A stretch of DNA of 64,000 bases from Amoebidium appalachense (GCA_963693365.1 CAVNZM010000001.1:7874001-7938000); one strand, 5' to 3'. Shown: positions 19,196 to 51,249, counted from the first letter of the stretch. Numbers and translations: made by a program. Notes: a model not told the origin generated them from the letters alone.

Positions 19196-20601
19196 GACTG
19201 ATGGTCAAGAGAGAGGGACATGGGGGGGTTAGGGGGGGGGGGGGGGGGGGATTGGGGGAGGGGGAGGCCGAGGTAGCAACCGACCAAAACAATGTTTTAG
19301 GGAGGGGAGGGGGAGGAAAGCGACGGGGTGGCCGGGGGGGGGGGGGGGGGGGGGGAGGGGGGTGGAGGGGATGATATAAAAAGACATGGATGAATTGTTC
19401 ATCATTTTGCAGCATTCTCGAGCCTCGTGGGAAAGAGGTTTTGGAGAAAACGATTTTGACAACCAACTTGAAGAATGAAGTAGGGGAGACGTTGGGAAGG
19501 GGACATGGAGACTTGGCTGGTGTAGGAACGGGTTGGGTCATCCGGTTTTATAGGTGCTGGTGGTCGAAACTAATTCGTACATGTTTGTGGGTCAACTGAA
19601 AGCAAGAGACCTTGGATAGTACGAGTGCATTCCGAAGTGAATGTGTGTGTGACAAACGAGTGACGTGCTCTTTGCAGTTGCAAGTTGCCAATGGCGAACA
19701 TGTAGTGCAAAGCCTCTGTGCTGACGGTGTACACTGAAATTGCTGGGTAAAGGAGAGCGTAGCAGGAGAAAGGAGTTTGTGCGTTGGGTACGAATCTTAG
19801 ACTAGTATAATTATAATGTACGAAATGGGTGTACAAAGGAGGCGAAAGTGTGTGAGTGCTTGCGCGTGCGCGCGCGTGTGTGCATGCGAACATGCCTGTG
19901 CATATGTATGCGTGTGTACACGTGTGTACATGTGTGTCGCTGGCAGGGGTGGGTTGGGGTGGGGTGGGGTGTGTGTGCGTGTGTGTGTGTGTGTGTGATG
20001 GTGGGGGAGGGAGGGGGCGCGGGGGAGGAGGGGGGGAGGGGGGGGGGGGGGGAGGGGAAGGGGGGGCTGGTAAAAACAACCAGGGGGCTGCTGGCATAAG
20101 TGTTTAGCAAGAACCGGAGATATTGTCTTGGGGGCAAAAGCTCCTACAGCCTTGGAGAAAGGAGGAAAGGAGGAGGAGGACCAGGGGGGTGGAGATGGGG
20201 GAGGGTATGGAATTCAATGAGAACAGTCGGTTCACAGAGAAAAGAGGAGGTGGGCCTAGGGCCTGGAGAAGGCAAAAAAGATACATACTGGTTGAACAAC
20301 AGAGAGAGAGACGTGTTGCGTACATTGAAGAAAGAATCGTAAGAGAAAAGCCCGTCGAGTGGAGGTAACCTCTTTTGGGGGGAAGGGGAGGGGAGGTGGA
20401 GGATACACGGTGTGTGAGTGGACTCAGTGTGTATACTTTACGGTCATGAATGGGATTCTGAGAGTCTCGAACAAAGAGTTTTAAAAAAGGGAGTGGGGCA
20501 AACTTCCGAGGGAAGAAAGGACTGGGGGTTGGGCAAAAAAACGACTTAGAGGAGGAATGTGCCCCCCGGGATCCACGTAACCAACACAGCGCTATGCAGG
20601 A

Positions 20602-20607
20602 TTTATT
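20602..20607 (-). terminator. polyadenylation signal AATAAA for hsp20
   Basis: TTTATT on the plus strand, AATAAA on the sense strand, lies about 270 bases after the Hsp20 stop. It is an isolated hexamer, so it could be chance. Confidence 0.35.
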
Positions 20608-20878
20608 TTTTATACTTTTTTATTATTAATTTCTAATCTCTACTTTAAAATGTAATTGCTTGCCTGGCACTGCCTGGCACTGCCAGCAAGTCGTATATCT
20701 GGTGTGTGTGTATATATATATGTACATAACGATAAAAAATCCATTGCTAATACGTTCTTTCTCCATGGCAATGGGGCGGCCATATAATATTCCAAAACCT
20801 CACATATCTGCTAATCCCTAAGACCTAACCTACCACTCTCATAAATTGAGAGCCATGCACACCATCCGTTTTGCACCT

Positions 20879-21355
20879 TCACTGAATAGCAATCTTTGTC
20901 GGGGCAGTAACAGCCTCTTCAACAGGGGCGGGCTTAGGCAGGTCGACTACCAGCAAGCCATTCTCGTAGCGCGCCTTGATGTCCTCCGGCTTAACCGTTT
21001 CAGGAACCCCAAACTGCCGCTGGTATGTGCCGAACCGGCGCTCACGGCGGTGGAAATGTTCACCCTCCTTAACCTCCTCGTGTTTCATCTCCGCCTTAAG
21101 CGTCAGCATGCCGTCTTTGAGCTGCACGTCAATGTTTTCTTTGGCCACACCCGGAAGCTCAGTGATGATTTCATACTTGTCTGCAAGTTCACGAACGTCG
21201 CAGCGCGGGCTCCAAAACTGTCCTTCGGAAGTCTGACGAATGGTGCCCGGGTGCCGGCGTGGACGTTCAACTGCACCGCGGAAGAAAGGGTCGTTGAATC
21301 CCCAGCTGTTGAAGAAGGGCTCCTCGTCGAAGAAGTTGAACAGCTGAAGCGCCAT
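20879..21355 (-). CDS. small heat-shock protein (Hsp20/alpha-crystallin domain)
   Basis: A single-exon gene of 158 residues. The N-terminal arm (1-47) is rich in Phe and Trp. The alpha-crystallin domain spans about 48-142. Family hallmarks are ELPGV (66-70) and the GxL-type strand GLLVVDLP (133-140). An RRERRFG segment around 103-109 precedes the beta-strand leading to FGVPETV. The C-terminal tail ends with an IxI motif (IAI, 155-157), which in this family docks into neighbouring dimers during oligomer assembly. The product is an ATP-independent holdase that binds unfolding proteins. There is no targeting signal, so it is probably cytosolic. Upstream are a TATA box, three CCAAT boxes and a perfect three-unit heat-shock element, all fitting heat induction. 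The absence of introns is common for stress genes. Confidence 0.95.
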   Translation of the reverse strand: MALQLFNFFDEEPFFNSWGFNDPFFRGAVERPRRHPGTIRQTSEGQFWSPRCDVRELADKYEIITELPGVAKENIDVQLKDGMLTLKAEMKHEEVKEGEHFHRRERRFGTYQRQFGVPETVKPEDIKARYENGLLVVDLPKPAPVEEAVTAPTKIAIQ

Positions 21356-21450
21356 TTTTTAGGAAAAGAGAGAAGAGTTACCACTTTAGGTTTGTGTCTT
21401 GCTCGATTCGTTGTGATTTTGACTGATGACCTTGGCACTCGCGAGTTCCG

Positions 21451-21458
21451 TTTATATA
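21451..21458 (-). promoter_or_regulatory. TATA box of hsp20
   Basis: The minus strand reads TATATAAA about 95 bases upstream of the Hsp20 ATG. Confidence 0.75.
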
Positions 21459-21487
21459 CCTCTTTGGACCTGACCTAAAGAGCATAC

Positions 21488-21525
21488 GATTGGCTATCAG
21501 CAATGATTGGTTATTCAATTATTGG
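21488..21525 (-). promoter_or_regulatory. three CCAAT boxes upstream of hsp20
   Basis: ATTGG occurs three times on the plus strand within this interval, so CCAAT lies on the sense strand, between the TATA box and the heat-shock element. Confidence 0.6.
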
Positions 21526-21535
21526 ATGAAACATT

Positions 21536-21548
21536 TTCCCGAATTTTC
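21536..21548 (-). promoter_or_regulatory. heat-shock element, three units
   Basis: TTCCCGAATTTTC matches nTTCnnGAAnnTTCn exactly, about 180 bases upstream of the Hsp20 start. A second, shorter element TTCTAGAA lies at 21802-21809. HSF trimers bind such arrays. Confidence 0.75.
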
Positions 21549-22863
21549 AACCCGGTTCACCAATGTACTCTTGAGTCTTGACAAGGTCATTCAAGCAACA
21601 AATATTTACCTAGAACACTGTACACCAATATCTCACAATAATATTTACACGATTGTAAATTATATGGTAAAAATTTCATAATAATGAAGAAAATTTGAAC
21701 AGTTGTAGGCAGTGTGGACAAAAATCACGAACCTCAGACTCACCAGGCTTTCAAAGTATGATCCGAGTGATGACGTCACGTAAATGCTAAATGTGACCGT
21801 GTTCTAGAATTTCTGCACCCTGTCCCCTAGTCCGGGCCCTGTCTAGGTCTTTTCTGAAAGGACCCATATTCTTCATAAGTATAAAATGAGCAGATGGAAT
21901 TATTATAAATATTATAGTTCTGCGAAACTACAACATTTTCATTCGCCACCACCCACGCTTTTCTTTATCCAAGTTCCGCAGCTATCTCTAATCCCCTATC
22001 CGCTTTTTGCCCTGAAAAGTCCGGAATTTTATGGACTTGTCGGTCATTACATGATGGCCGCGGCCGGTACTGTACTGAATGTACTGAAAGCATGGTAATA
22101 ATTGTTAATAACCACTGATTGAACGAAAATGTAACAGAAAAAAATATGTGTGGGCGAGTCGAGTAGCCATATTACTGTGTACTCAAAAATTGCAATACAG
22201 TCATCACTCCTGCGTCCCAGCCCTGGTCGATATACTTTTAGCGCCAAGACATGCACATGATAATAAGCAAATCATAATAGTCCGTGAATAATAGCCAAAT
22301 ATGTTTTTGGCGGGCTTTTTGGTCCAATGATAAACCAACGCCCCACCAGGCCACAGCAGATCATTCATCAACTAAATTTATCATTGAAGTTTGTAGCTGA
22401 CAGTGAGCGTCCGACAGAACTTCGCTACTTTACCAGGCCTGTCTTGTGAGGAAGGGGTTAAGAATTGGAGGGATCCTATAGCGATTGAGTTTGATGCGGT
22501 AACCTTAGCAAAAGCGTTACGGTTAGCGGTCAAAAAGTAACAAATTGAAGGTGCGGCTTTAGTATTCTAGATGAGGCAAGCGTACACCAAGTTTCCATAC
22601 TCCTCCAACAGTGCTTAGAGCGAGGAAACAACGAGTTGATTGCCTTTCATAGGGTATATATGACGTGGATTTAGCATAGAGGAATAGTTCTGCTCCAAGG
22701 GCCCACCTTCTGCTGCTGATTTTGTTTTTACGTCCATAAAGGTGAGGCAATTTTTCGGTCTCCCCCTCCCCCTCCCCCCTCCCCTCCCCACTCTCCCCAA
22801 CCCCCCTTCCCCCCCTCCTCCCCCCCCCCCCCCTCCTTCCCCCCCCGCCCTCCCTCTCTCCCC

Positions 22864-22866
<3 letters not shown>
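21549..22866. other. intergenic between hsp20 and the palindrome
   Basis: No supported gene. Sequence complexity is ordinary, with short frames only (61-97 codons), none with a recognisable motif. The last 120 bases are C-rich. Confidence 0.5.
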
Positions 22867-22916
<50 letters not shown>

Positions 22917-23233
22917 AAAAGTTCAGCGCATGCAGTGATTAAAAACTTTATAGAGTGTGTGCAGCTGGTAGCTCCCACTGGCCGTTGTGCGAATGTGCAT
23001 GAGCAGGTGTATTTTTTTGTGCACATTGTTGCATGTGAACTGGTCGTATGTGTTTAAGCCCCCCCCCCCCCCCCCCTGAAAACACATGCGACCAGCTCAC
23101 ATACAACAATGTGCACAAAAAAATACACCTGCTCATGCACATTCGCACAACGGCCAGTGGGAGCTACCAGCTGCACACACTCTATAAAGTTTTTAATCAC
23201 TGCATGCGCTGAACTTTTTTTTTTTTTTTTTAA

Positions 23234-23266
<33 letters not shown>
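22867..23266. repeat. large palindrome, arms about 190 bp
   Basis: The left arm 22867-23058 and right arm 23077-23266 are inverted copies around an 18-base C-run spacer. The symmetry includes a C-run plus A-run on the left and a T-run plus G-run on the right. Mismatches are few and cluster near the centre (for example CGTATGTGTTTAAG against the complement of CTGAAAACACATGCG). Both arms specify the same meaningless peptide beginning MCTKKYTC. Confidence 0.9.
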
Positions 23267-23267
<1 letters not shown>

Positions 23268-23980
23268 GGGGGACACGGCCCACGCGGGAGGAGGTGAGGG
23301 GGTAAACGAATGTGTGGTTGTTTTTCTAGACGTGTATTTGTGTGTGCTCGTGCGTGTGTGTTTGTGCTTTTTTTGCATGGAGGGGGGGCGTGGGGCCAGG
23401 GGTGGGGGAATGAGAAGGGAAGAGGGGGAGAAGATGGTGGGAAGAAAAACGGGAGCAGCAACCGGATGTAGCTTTGGAGAATGGCGGATCCTCACTCATA
23501 GATTATCGAGACCCCCCTCCCCCCTTCCCTCCCCCCCTCCCCCCCCCCTTCCCTTCCGCCCTTTTCTTCCATCCATTTATTTTTATTTTAAAAGATGTTG
23601 GATTCAGGCCCGCTCTTGCTTGTACACACAGGTGTGCAAGCATACATAGAGGCATTGCACACACACTGCCGTACAAGAAGTTATGCACACAGAGAGAAGA
23701 GAACCATTAATGAAAGAGGCAGGGAGGTAAAGGAATCAGGAGTTGGGGAGAGGAATTGGCGGTGGGCAAGTGGCTGGTGGCTGGGAGAGGGTTAAGCAGG
23801 GGTGTGATGGGGAATGGAAAGGAGGGAAGAGGGGAAGGGCAAGGGGGGGGGGGGGGGGGGGTGGGGGGGGTAAGGGGAATCGACAGAGATAGGATGGAGT
23901 CAGAAAAATAGTAACTTGGTTCTGGTCTCCCTGTCTATCCCCCCTCCCCCCCCCCCCCTCCCCCTCTCTCTCTCTCTCTC

Positions 23981-24013
<33 letters not shown>

Positions 24014-24081
24014 CCTCCCCTAGAATTAGGACTAAGGCTGCTGCAAAGAACAAAACCTGCTATATTGGGTTTCTCTTGAAC

Positions 24082-24082
<1 letters not shown>

Positions 24083-24126
<44 letters not shown>

Positions 24127-24151
24127 AAAAAAAAAAAAAAAAAGAAAAAAG

Positions 24152-24183
<32 letters not shown>
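24083..24183. repeat. C-run followed by A-run
   Basis: About 34 C directly followed by A-rich sequence broken by GAAAAAAGGC. It is one of several such C-then-A compounds in the window. Confidence 0.9.
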
Positions 24184-24184
<1 letters not shown>

Positions 24185-24300
24185 GATCTCCATTTCTCTC
24201 GGGTACTTTGTTTCTTTCCGCTGCTCTCTGCTTCTCCCCCCCCCCCCCCCCCCCCCCCCTCCCCCCCCCCCCTTCTGCTGCTCGTAGATCTACTACTAGG

Positions 24301-24345
<45 letters not shown>

Positions 24346-24512
24346 TTCCCCCCCCCAATTTTATTTCACCCAAGCAAGGCCGTTCCATTTTGCCCTTCCA
24401 TCAGCATATTCTTTCCAATACCCATAAAATGAAGTACCGTGATGTTTGCGCCACAAAAATTAGGTGTTGACGTTTTTTCTTTTTCTTTTTTCCTCATTCA
24501 CAGGCCATGGAG

Positions 24513-24552
24513 CCAATGAGACACCTCATCATTTCCGCCTTCCATATATAGG
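24513..24552 (+). promoter_or_regulatory. possible CCAAT and TATA elements of the CENP-I-like gene
   Basis: CCAAT is near 24513 and CATATATAGG near 24543-24552, only about 30 bases before the chosen ATG at 24580. The short spacing implies a very short leader, or a different real promoter. The preceding CATTCACAG could be a 3' splice site of a 5'-UTR intron instead. Confidence 0.3.
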
Positions 24553-24579
24553 CATCGCGTGACTCTCTTTTCACCCAAT

Positions 24580-44238
<19,659 letters not shown>

Positions 44239-45266
44239 CGAAAAAGCACAAATCAAGTTTTTAGCGGGCCGCATCCCCCCCCTCCCCCCCCCCCCCATTC
44301 CCCCATGCCCCTATATTCTCCCTCCCCCTCTGCCCACCTTCATTCCCATTGTTCTTCTCTCCGAGCCTCGCCTTTTTTTTTTGGATTTCATTGGTTGAAT
44401 TAATGAATGCTAAATAAATGGTGGTTGGGAAGTATTAAACCTTTCACCGTGTCGTGCATTTATGCTTCCATTACTACTCTCTACCTTTCTGTTTTTCTCT
44501 CTCTCTGCTCTTTTGCGATTATGGGCTTGTACTGCCACTGCGAGAATAAATGGCTATACACGAATTCATTTTATTGGCTTTCACTAGTAGTATATACCAT
44601 GCACTGCCCAGACCAAAATGTTTGTTTCCGTGAATGGTTATACCTGTATCCATCTTATTGGCTTCCGCTAACTATAGTATGCACTGCACATTGCTTAAAT
44701 TAATGGACGAACCTAGTTGTTGTTGAACTTTGTACATCGTGATTTTCTGTAAGTTACTTACAATAGTGGCATGTGTGTTGAAATACGTTCTTGATATATA
44801 TATATATATATATTTTCAGCCTTCCCCTCGTGTATTTATGCATAAATGCCTGAATGATTCTGAATGGTACCCATAAAAGAGTCCAAATCTGCACGTGTGT
44901 GTGGATACATCATTAAACTTTATGCACTTTGCACTACTATGATTGGATTAAGTTAATTAACTAGCTATGCCGATTTCATAATTAATTAGTGCTACTCCAT
45001 CATAAGTTCATAAATCGCCACTCAATATCTGCCCGCCTTTATAATTTAATCCCTGTTTTCCGGAAATTAATAGCCAATAAAAGGTCTGCTTGGCCCTCAG
45101 AATCCAGACAACACATTATGTATCATGTAAGTAGAGATGTGCACCAGGGGTCTAATTCCGTGCCTGTGGATCGCTTATGCTCTACCATCCTGGCCGCATG
45201 CTTTTTAGGCCATGGGTGCCTTAGGAAGTTGTATCCAATGGATCTGCAGCTAGTGAGGGTGGCAGG

Positions 45267-45307
<41 letters not shown>

Positions 45308-45332
45308 AAGCCGGGGGGCATTGGGAGGATGG

Positions 45333-45412
<80 letters not shown>

Positions 45413-46187
45413 GTCACTTTGTCCCCCCCCCCATCCCCCACGCACACACACACACACACGCAGTGTCACGCACGCACACACAATCATGCGCACATGCACA
45501 CACACATACACACACAACCACACACACAGGCACATGTACACACACACACACACATACTATGTGTGTGCACCATAACAGGCACCTACGATGCTAGCGCACT
45601 ATGCATGTAATTAGATAGATGTATGATGAATTGAGGAATGTGTAATTTAAATAATGATCAGTGAACATATGTATATATATATGACCACTAGTAGTGCTAC
45701 TACTGCATGAGCATTCGTGGTATACCAAACGTTTGGCCCTGTCGACTTCACTGCCACAGTGCCCCGTTACCTCCCTTCCTCCCACCATATTGAGGCTCCC
45801 CCCTCTCCAATAATTTTTAATACCCCACCCCACCTCCTCAGCTCGCTCCTTCCCCTCATTCCGGATCCAACCGTAGTCTTGAGGTTCTTTGTTGTGGCTT
45901 CTAATTTTGTATTGTTTGAAAACGCGTGCCACATAAAACGAGTCCCACACATATGGCTAACTAATATGCCATGATCATATATGAATATATATAAGTATGT
46001 ATTTGCGGGCGACCCCTCACATACTACTGCATATATATAGTATGTACGAAGACGGACAAAGTAAAACTCGCCCGTACACAGTAAAATACCTCGCGCGGGT
46101 GCACCGGAACGGCACGTCAAAAGAGGTGAGAGAGAGATGGCCCGTCGGCGTGAAAGTCCATGGCAATCTCCCGCCGCCATTTTTCCG
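44239..46187. other. intergenic between the CENP-I-like gene and the TVTKT family
   Basis: AATAAA at 44413-44418 is a candidate poly-A signal for the upstream gene. A diverged tandem duplication of about 100 bp (containing TTTTATTGGCTT / TCTTATTGGCTT) spans about 44540-44700. A TA repeat lies at 44795-44812, a 40-base G-run at 45270-45306 and CA repeat at 45337-45411. No supported gene. Confidence 0.55.
45270..45411. repeat. G-run and (CA)n
   Basis: A G-run of about 37 bases followed, after 30 bases, by about 75 bp of CA. Confidence 0.95.
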
Positions 46188-46295
46188 CCAATCAAATCGT
46201 GTTTAACACTTATAATATTGGGAATGTTGATTGGTTGACTTCACGGGGAAAAAATTTTGCTATCACATTCCAATCTCGCTTGCACAGGTATAAAT
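46188..46295 (+). promoter_or_regulatory. promoter of TVTKT gene copy 1
   Basis: CCAAT (46188-46192), ATTGG (46230-46234), the conserved block CACATTCCAATCTCGCTTG and TATAAAT (46289-46295) lie in the same order as in the other two family promoters. CDS start is about 140 bases downstream. Confidence 0.75.
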
Positions 46296-46435
46296 TTAGC
46301 TTGAACCTCAGTCAATCGACAGAAAATCATCGGATAACACAACCAGCCGCAGCGCCGCTAATAGCACTATTAGCGCGGCTACAGACGACAACAACACATC
46401 TTCGAACCCTGCCCGCCTATCCCTAAGCATCCAAG

Positions 46436-47008
46436 ATGAAGTGCCTGGCTCTCCTTTCCGCTTTCCTCTTCGGCCTTTCTGCTGCCGCCGCCACCCTCTC
46501 AACCGCCTCTGCAGCCGCCCTTGTGCCCCCACCGAGCCCAGCCACAGCCGCTTCAGCCGACAGCCAGCCGCTGGTAGGTGCGGCCAAGGCCAAGACGGTA
46601 ACCAAGACGGTGACCAAGACGGTGACGCAGACGGCTGAAAAGACGCTTGTCTCCACGACCACGGCCACGCGGACGGCCACCACCACTGCGCACGTTATGG
46701 CCACAGCCACCGTGACCGCCCCAGCCACCACGGTCACAAAGACAAGCAGTGTGGTAACCACCCAGGTGCACTGGAGCACACTCACAGCCACGGCCACACA
46801 GACACTGCCCGCCCCCGCGCCTGTCACGGTGACGGAGACGCAGACGGTGGAGGTGGCCTTGACGCTGACGGAGACGGCCACGGAGACCACGACAGCAACG
46901 CTTGTGTCCACGCTGGTCGCCACCACCACGGCCATGCAGACCAGCACCGTGCTGCAGCCCACAACCCTCACAGAGACCGTCACCGCAACTATGGCCGCTG
47001 CCGCATAG
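46436..47008 (+). CDS. secreted Thr/Val/Ala-rich mucin-like protein, copy 1
   Basis: An intronless gene of 190 residues. Residues 1-20 (MKCLALLSAFLFGLSAAAAT) form a signal peptide with a basic N-terminus, hydrophobic core and small residues at the likely cleavage site. The mature part is almost free of charge and aromatics except one Trp. It is built from tetrad-like repeats such as TVTKTVTKTVTQT and TVTETQT. The many Thr residues suggest heavy O-glycosylation and an extracellular or cell-wall role, by analogy with Thr-rich fungal wall proteins; this is inference from composition. No GPI-like hydrophobic tail is evident. GC content is clearly higher than in the surroundings. The antisense strand is also open over the whole length, a by-product of the repeats. 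Confidence 0.75.
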   Translation: MKCLALLSAFLFGLSAAAATLSTASAAALVPPPSPATAASADSQPLVGAAKAKTVTKTVTKTVTQTAEKTLVSTTTATRTATTTAHVMATATVTAPATTVTKTSSVVTTQVHWSTLTATATQTLPAPAPVTVTETQTVEVALTLTETATETTTATLVSTLVATTTAMQTSTVLQPTTLTETVTATMAAAA

Positions 47009-47611
47009 ACAATGTAGCCGGATATGTAACGAATATATACTGATATACGCAGCATGAGTCGCTTTATTGTTAAGAAAGCTGTCGAATTCGAAAGACGGTA
47101 TAGTTAGCCTACTGAGTCCGCCTCCTGACAGTGTTGTGTTGTTCATGACTCAACTGGCCCTGCTGTTCCCGCTTCATCCCATGCATATGTCGCACACAAA
47201 TGTTCGTTATATAGTTAGGTTACCACCACCACCACCCTCCCCCCCCCTTCCTCCCCCCTCCCCTCCCCTTTCCCAGGACCCAGAAAAACTAGGAGGCACG
47301 ATTTGATATTAGTAGGTTTTCTCTGACTTTTGAAGGCTGGGGTAAAACACCTGTCGTAAATGAATGTGTTATGTCAGTTAGCATCACGGTTGGTGAAGTT
47401 GTTTGATTGCATCATCATTAGCACAGTACATACGATACATAAGGAACCCCTCATAAAGGGCTCCTCCGGTGACACAACGTAAGCAATCCTGAAGAAAAAA
47501 CTTCCTTAAAAAAATGTTGAAGAAAGCCAATGATTTCTGATGGGCCATAATATAATAGTATCTCATTATGATTAGATGCCTCCCCCCCCCCCCCCCCCCC
47601 TCCCCCCCCCC

Positions 47612-47649
<38 letters not shown>

Positions 47650-47655
47650 ACCCCC
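47009..47655. other. 3' flank of copy 1, homologous to 52467-52625
   Basis: No gene. The part around 47436-47590 (AAGGGGCTCCT-like, then TTATGATTAGA before a C-run) has a counterpart downstream of copy 2, so it belongs to the tandem duplication unit. Confidence 0.6.
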
Positions 47656-48046
47656 TGTTGGAGTGCAGACTTACGCTCACTCCACAATATGTGTATGTTA
47701 GCTTTACAATTGGTTCCGTGTACACAGACACACGCTGACACTCGATCACCACATGCACATCTGCATAGTTGAGGAATGTTGCCAATTGTGTTTTGACTGC
47801 AAACGATTGGTTCACTGGTCCCAGAGATCTCTAAATGAAAGTAACCAATCCGATTAGCGCCTGGCATCCGGATTACATTCCAGACTGCTGCCCCACGGGT
47901 ATATAAGCCACGGCTCTGCCAGGTGCAGAAATGGAGTTCAGTCATGGAGTTCAGTCATGGAGTTAACACACTGAAAGCAGTAAAAAACGGGTCAGCGCCC
48001 AAGCGCGCCACGACGACCCTAGTCACAGCGGACTCTACTTCCAACA
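47656..48046. repeat. left LTR
   Basis: 391 bp, TGTTGG...CCAACA. It contains a TATA box TATATAA (47900-47906) and the tandem word ATGGAGTTCAGTC repeated just after it. Confidence 0.85.
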
Positions 48047-48354
48047 GGGTTATGGGCCCAGACACGACACCGCGGCCTCTAACTTCACGTCCCCTACGAC
48101 GCCTTGAACGGAGGAGCCAGAAACCGACTTCTAGGCTGTACCCTACACCCGCGAGCGTATTTCCGTGAAGTAGAGACTTTCGCTTCCACAAACTCCATCC
48201 GCAGCAGCCTGCGACATCAATGTGAACGTCAAGTATTCCACTTCATTGGCGGGGCACGCACCACAGTGGAATGCACACCCCGGTCTACCCTGCAAGCAGC
48301 CACACTCACTCTCTCTTCTCTAGTGGTGTGTACACTTCTCCAATTGGGTAGGGG

Positions 48355-48745
48355 TGTTGGAGTGCAGACTTACGCTCACTCCACAATATGTGTATGTTAG
48401 CTTTACAATTGGTTCCGTGTACACAGACACACGCTGACACTCGATCACCACATGCACATCTGCATAGTTGAGGAATGTTGCCAATTGTGTTTTGACTGCA
48501 AACGATTGGTTCACTGGTCCCAGAGATCTCTAAATGAAAGTAACCAATCCGATTAGCGCCTGGCATCCGGATTACATTCCAGACTGCTGCCCCACGGGTA
48601 TATAAGCCACGGCTCTGCCAGGTGCAGAAATGGAGTTCAGTCATGGAGTTCAGTCATGGAGTTAACACACTGAAAGCAGTAAAAAACGGGTCAGCGCCCA
48701 AGCGCGCCACGACGACCCTAGTCACAGCGGACTCTACTTCCAACA
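48355..48745. repeat. right LTR
   Basis: 391 bp, reading the same as the left LTR throughout by eye, with its TATA box at about 48599-48605. Confidence 0.85.
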
Positions 48746-48936
48746 CCCCCACCCCTTTCCCCCTAGGACTCAGTTGATTTAAGATTATGGCCCTCTCTCT
48801 GACCATCAGAGTCTTTCTCTCTCCTCCGCCATCCCCAAACAGAAAAGCACAAACGAGAGCTCAACAGGCACTCAGGTGGGGGGGGGGGGGGGGGGGGGGA
48901 GGGAGCAACAGAGGAAAAGGGTGTGATTGTGTGTGT

Positions 48937-48939
<3 letters not shown>

Positions 48940-49025
<86 letters not shown>

Positions 49026-49261
49026 CACGTGTGTGTGTGTGTGTGTGCCTGTGTGTGCCTGGTGTGTGTGCCCGTGTGTCTGTGGGAAGTGTGCCTGCGT
49101 GTGTCTGTGTGTGTGTGGGAAGTGTGTGTTTGTGTTTGCTTCTGTGTGCATGCGTGGCTGCGTGTGTGCATGTGTGCTCTCTTGCGTGCGCTCGTCCGTG
49201 TGTACGTGCATTTCTGTGTGGGTGCTGTCGTGCGCGAGATGTGTGTGCATGTGTGTGTGTA

Positions 49262-49309
<48 letters not shown>

Positions 49310-49320
49310 ACGGTGTGTGT
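48940..49320. repeat. (GT)n and TG-rich DNA
   Basis: A pure GT block at about 48940-49015, then imperfect TG/CG-rich sequence to 49320. It is the counterpart of 52903-53162 in the second duplication unit. Confidence 0.9.
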
Positions 49321-49755
49321 GTACGTGTGTGCGTCGGGGGAGGTTTGGGGGGTTGGGGTTGGGGTTGGGGTTGGGGGGAGGAGGGGGGGGGCTCGGGGAG
49401 ATAAAAGAGGGGCAGCGGATGACACACATGTACACACATCACATGCGTACTGTAGTACGTGTTACATGCGCCGCCACACATTATAAAAACAAAAACGTAT
49501 AAACTTGTGTGAAGAAACACCCAAACGTGGATACACGTTTGCAACGTTACACACAGCCACGAGCGGAATCAATAAAACACTTAGTTAAGGCAACACGACA
49601 CACACACGAGACACACGCACGCAGACACATAAGCACACACACAAGCACACTGAGAGAGTGAGGGAAGAAAAGAGAGGAGAGAGAGACGGAAAGAGAGGAG
49701 AGACAGAGATCTGAGATGGACAGAGGGTGAGAGAGGGAGGGAGAGGGGGGAGGGG

Positions 49756-50313
<558 letters not shown>

Positions 50314-50756
50314 GAGTGAGTGGGTGAGAGAGCGAGTGAGAGTCTCGGAGGCGGAAAGAGATGGAGCGCAAAAGAGATAGAGAGAAAGAGAAGGGGCGGG
50401 GAGGAAGAGGGAGAGACTCGGAGAAGGAGGGAGAAAGGTGGGGGGGGGGGGGGGGGGGGGGCGGGGTGGGCGGGGGGAGGGGAGGGGAGGGGAGGGAGGG
50501 AGACTGGGAAGAAAGAGAGAGAGAGAGACTCTGTGAGGGGTTGGGGAGTTAAGGAGAGTCCTAGATGGGGGGAGAAGGGGGGAGGGGAAGGGGGGCAGGG
50601 GAGGGGGAAGGGGAAGGGGGACGGGGAAGAGAGAGATAGAGGGAGAGATAATACAGAAGGAAAGGTAGAAAGAGGGGGGGGGGGAAGAGACAAGGACAGT
50701 ACAGAGGGGGTGAGGGAGGGGGAGGGAGGGAGGGAGGGAGGGAGGGAGGAGGGGGG

Positions 50757-50945
<189 letters not shown>

Positions 50946-51249
50946 GTTGCAACCACCGACACATCACAACACATAGATATAGACCAATTGTTTTGTTTTA
51001 TCACGTTTGCCCAGCGAGGATCAGCCTCGCTATATCAGGTTAACGTTTTCTCTATGCTGCAGCGAAAGCAGTGCCACGCAATCAATATTGCATACATGCA
51101 AGCAGACATAATATCTGGACTGGGATCTATACTGGTAATTTTGCACGATATCCTATAAGTTCTCTTTTGGCCACACTCAGTGCAGTCACAGCATAGATTC
51201 ACGTCACAAACATAGACTTGAAACGGCCCTGAAGGAAAGAGAGAAAGAA

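Larger units (their letters stand above)
47656..48745. mobile_element. miniature LTR retrotransposon (TRIM-like), 1,090 bp
   Basis: Two 391-bp direct repeats flank 308 bp of internal sequence. Each repeat starts TGTTGG and ends CCAACA, the TG...CA inverted ends typical of LTRs. The element is bounded by the five-base duplication CCCCC (47651-47655 and 48746-48750). A purine-rich tract TGGGTAGGGG sits directly before the right repeat, as a polypurine tract should. The position after the left LTR (GGGTTATGGGCCCAG) would hold the primer-binding site, but no clear tRNA match is recognised. The interior encodes no gag or pol, so mobilisation must depend on another element. The LTRs look identical, which implies a recent insertion. 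Confidence 0.85.

Noticed and set aside
46423-47055. 210-codon antisense frame opposite TVTKT copy 1 (and equivalents at 51632-52201 and 57168-57803)
   Set aside because: It is a mirror of the repetitive ACG/GTC codons; promoter, signal peptide and family decay pattern all support the plus strand.
47451-48644. Two identical minus-strand frames beginning MTELHFCTWQ
   Set aside because: They are duplicated because they lie in the two LTRs; no protein feature supports them.
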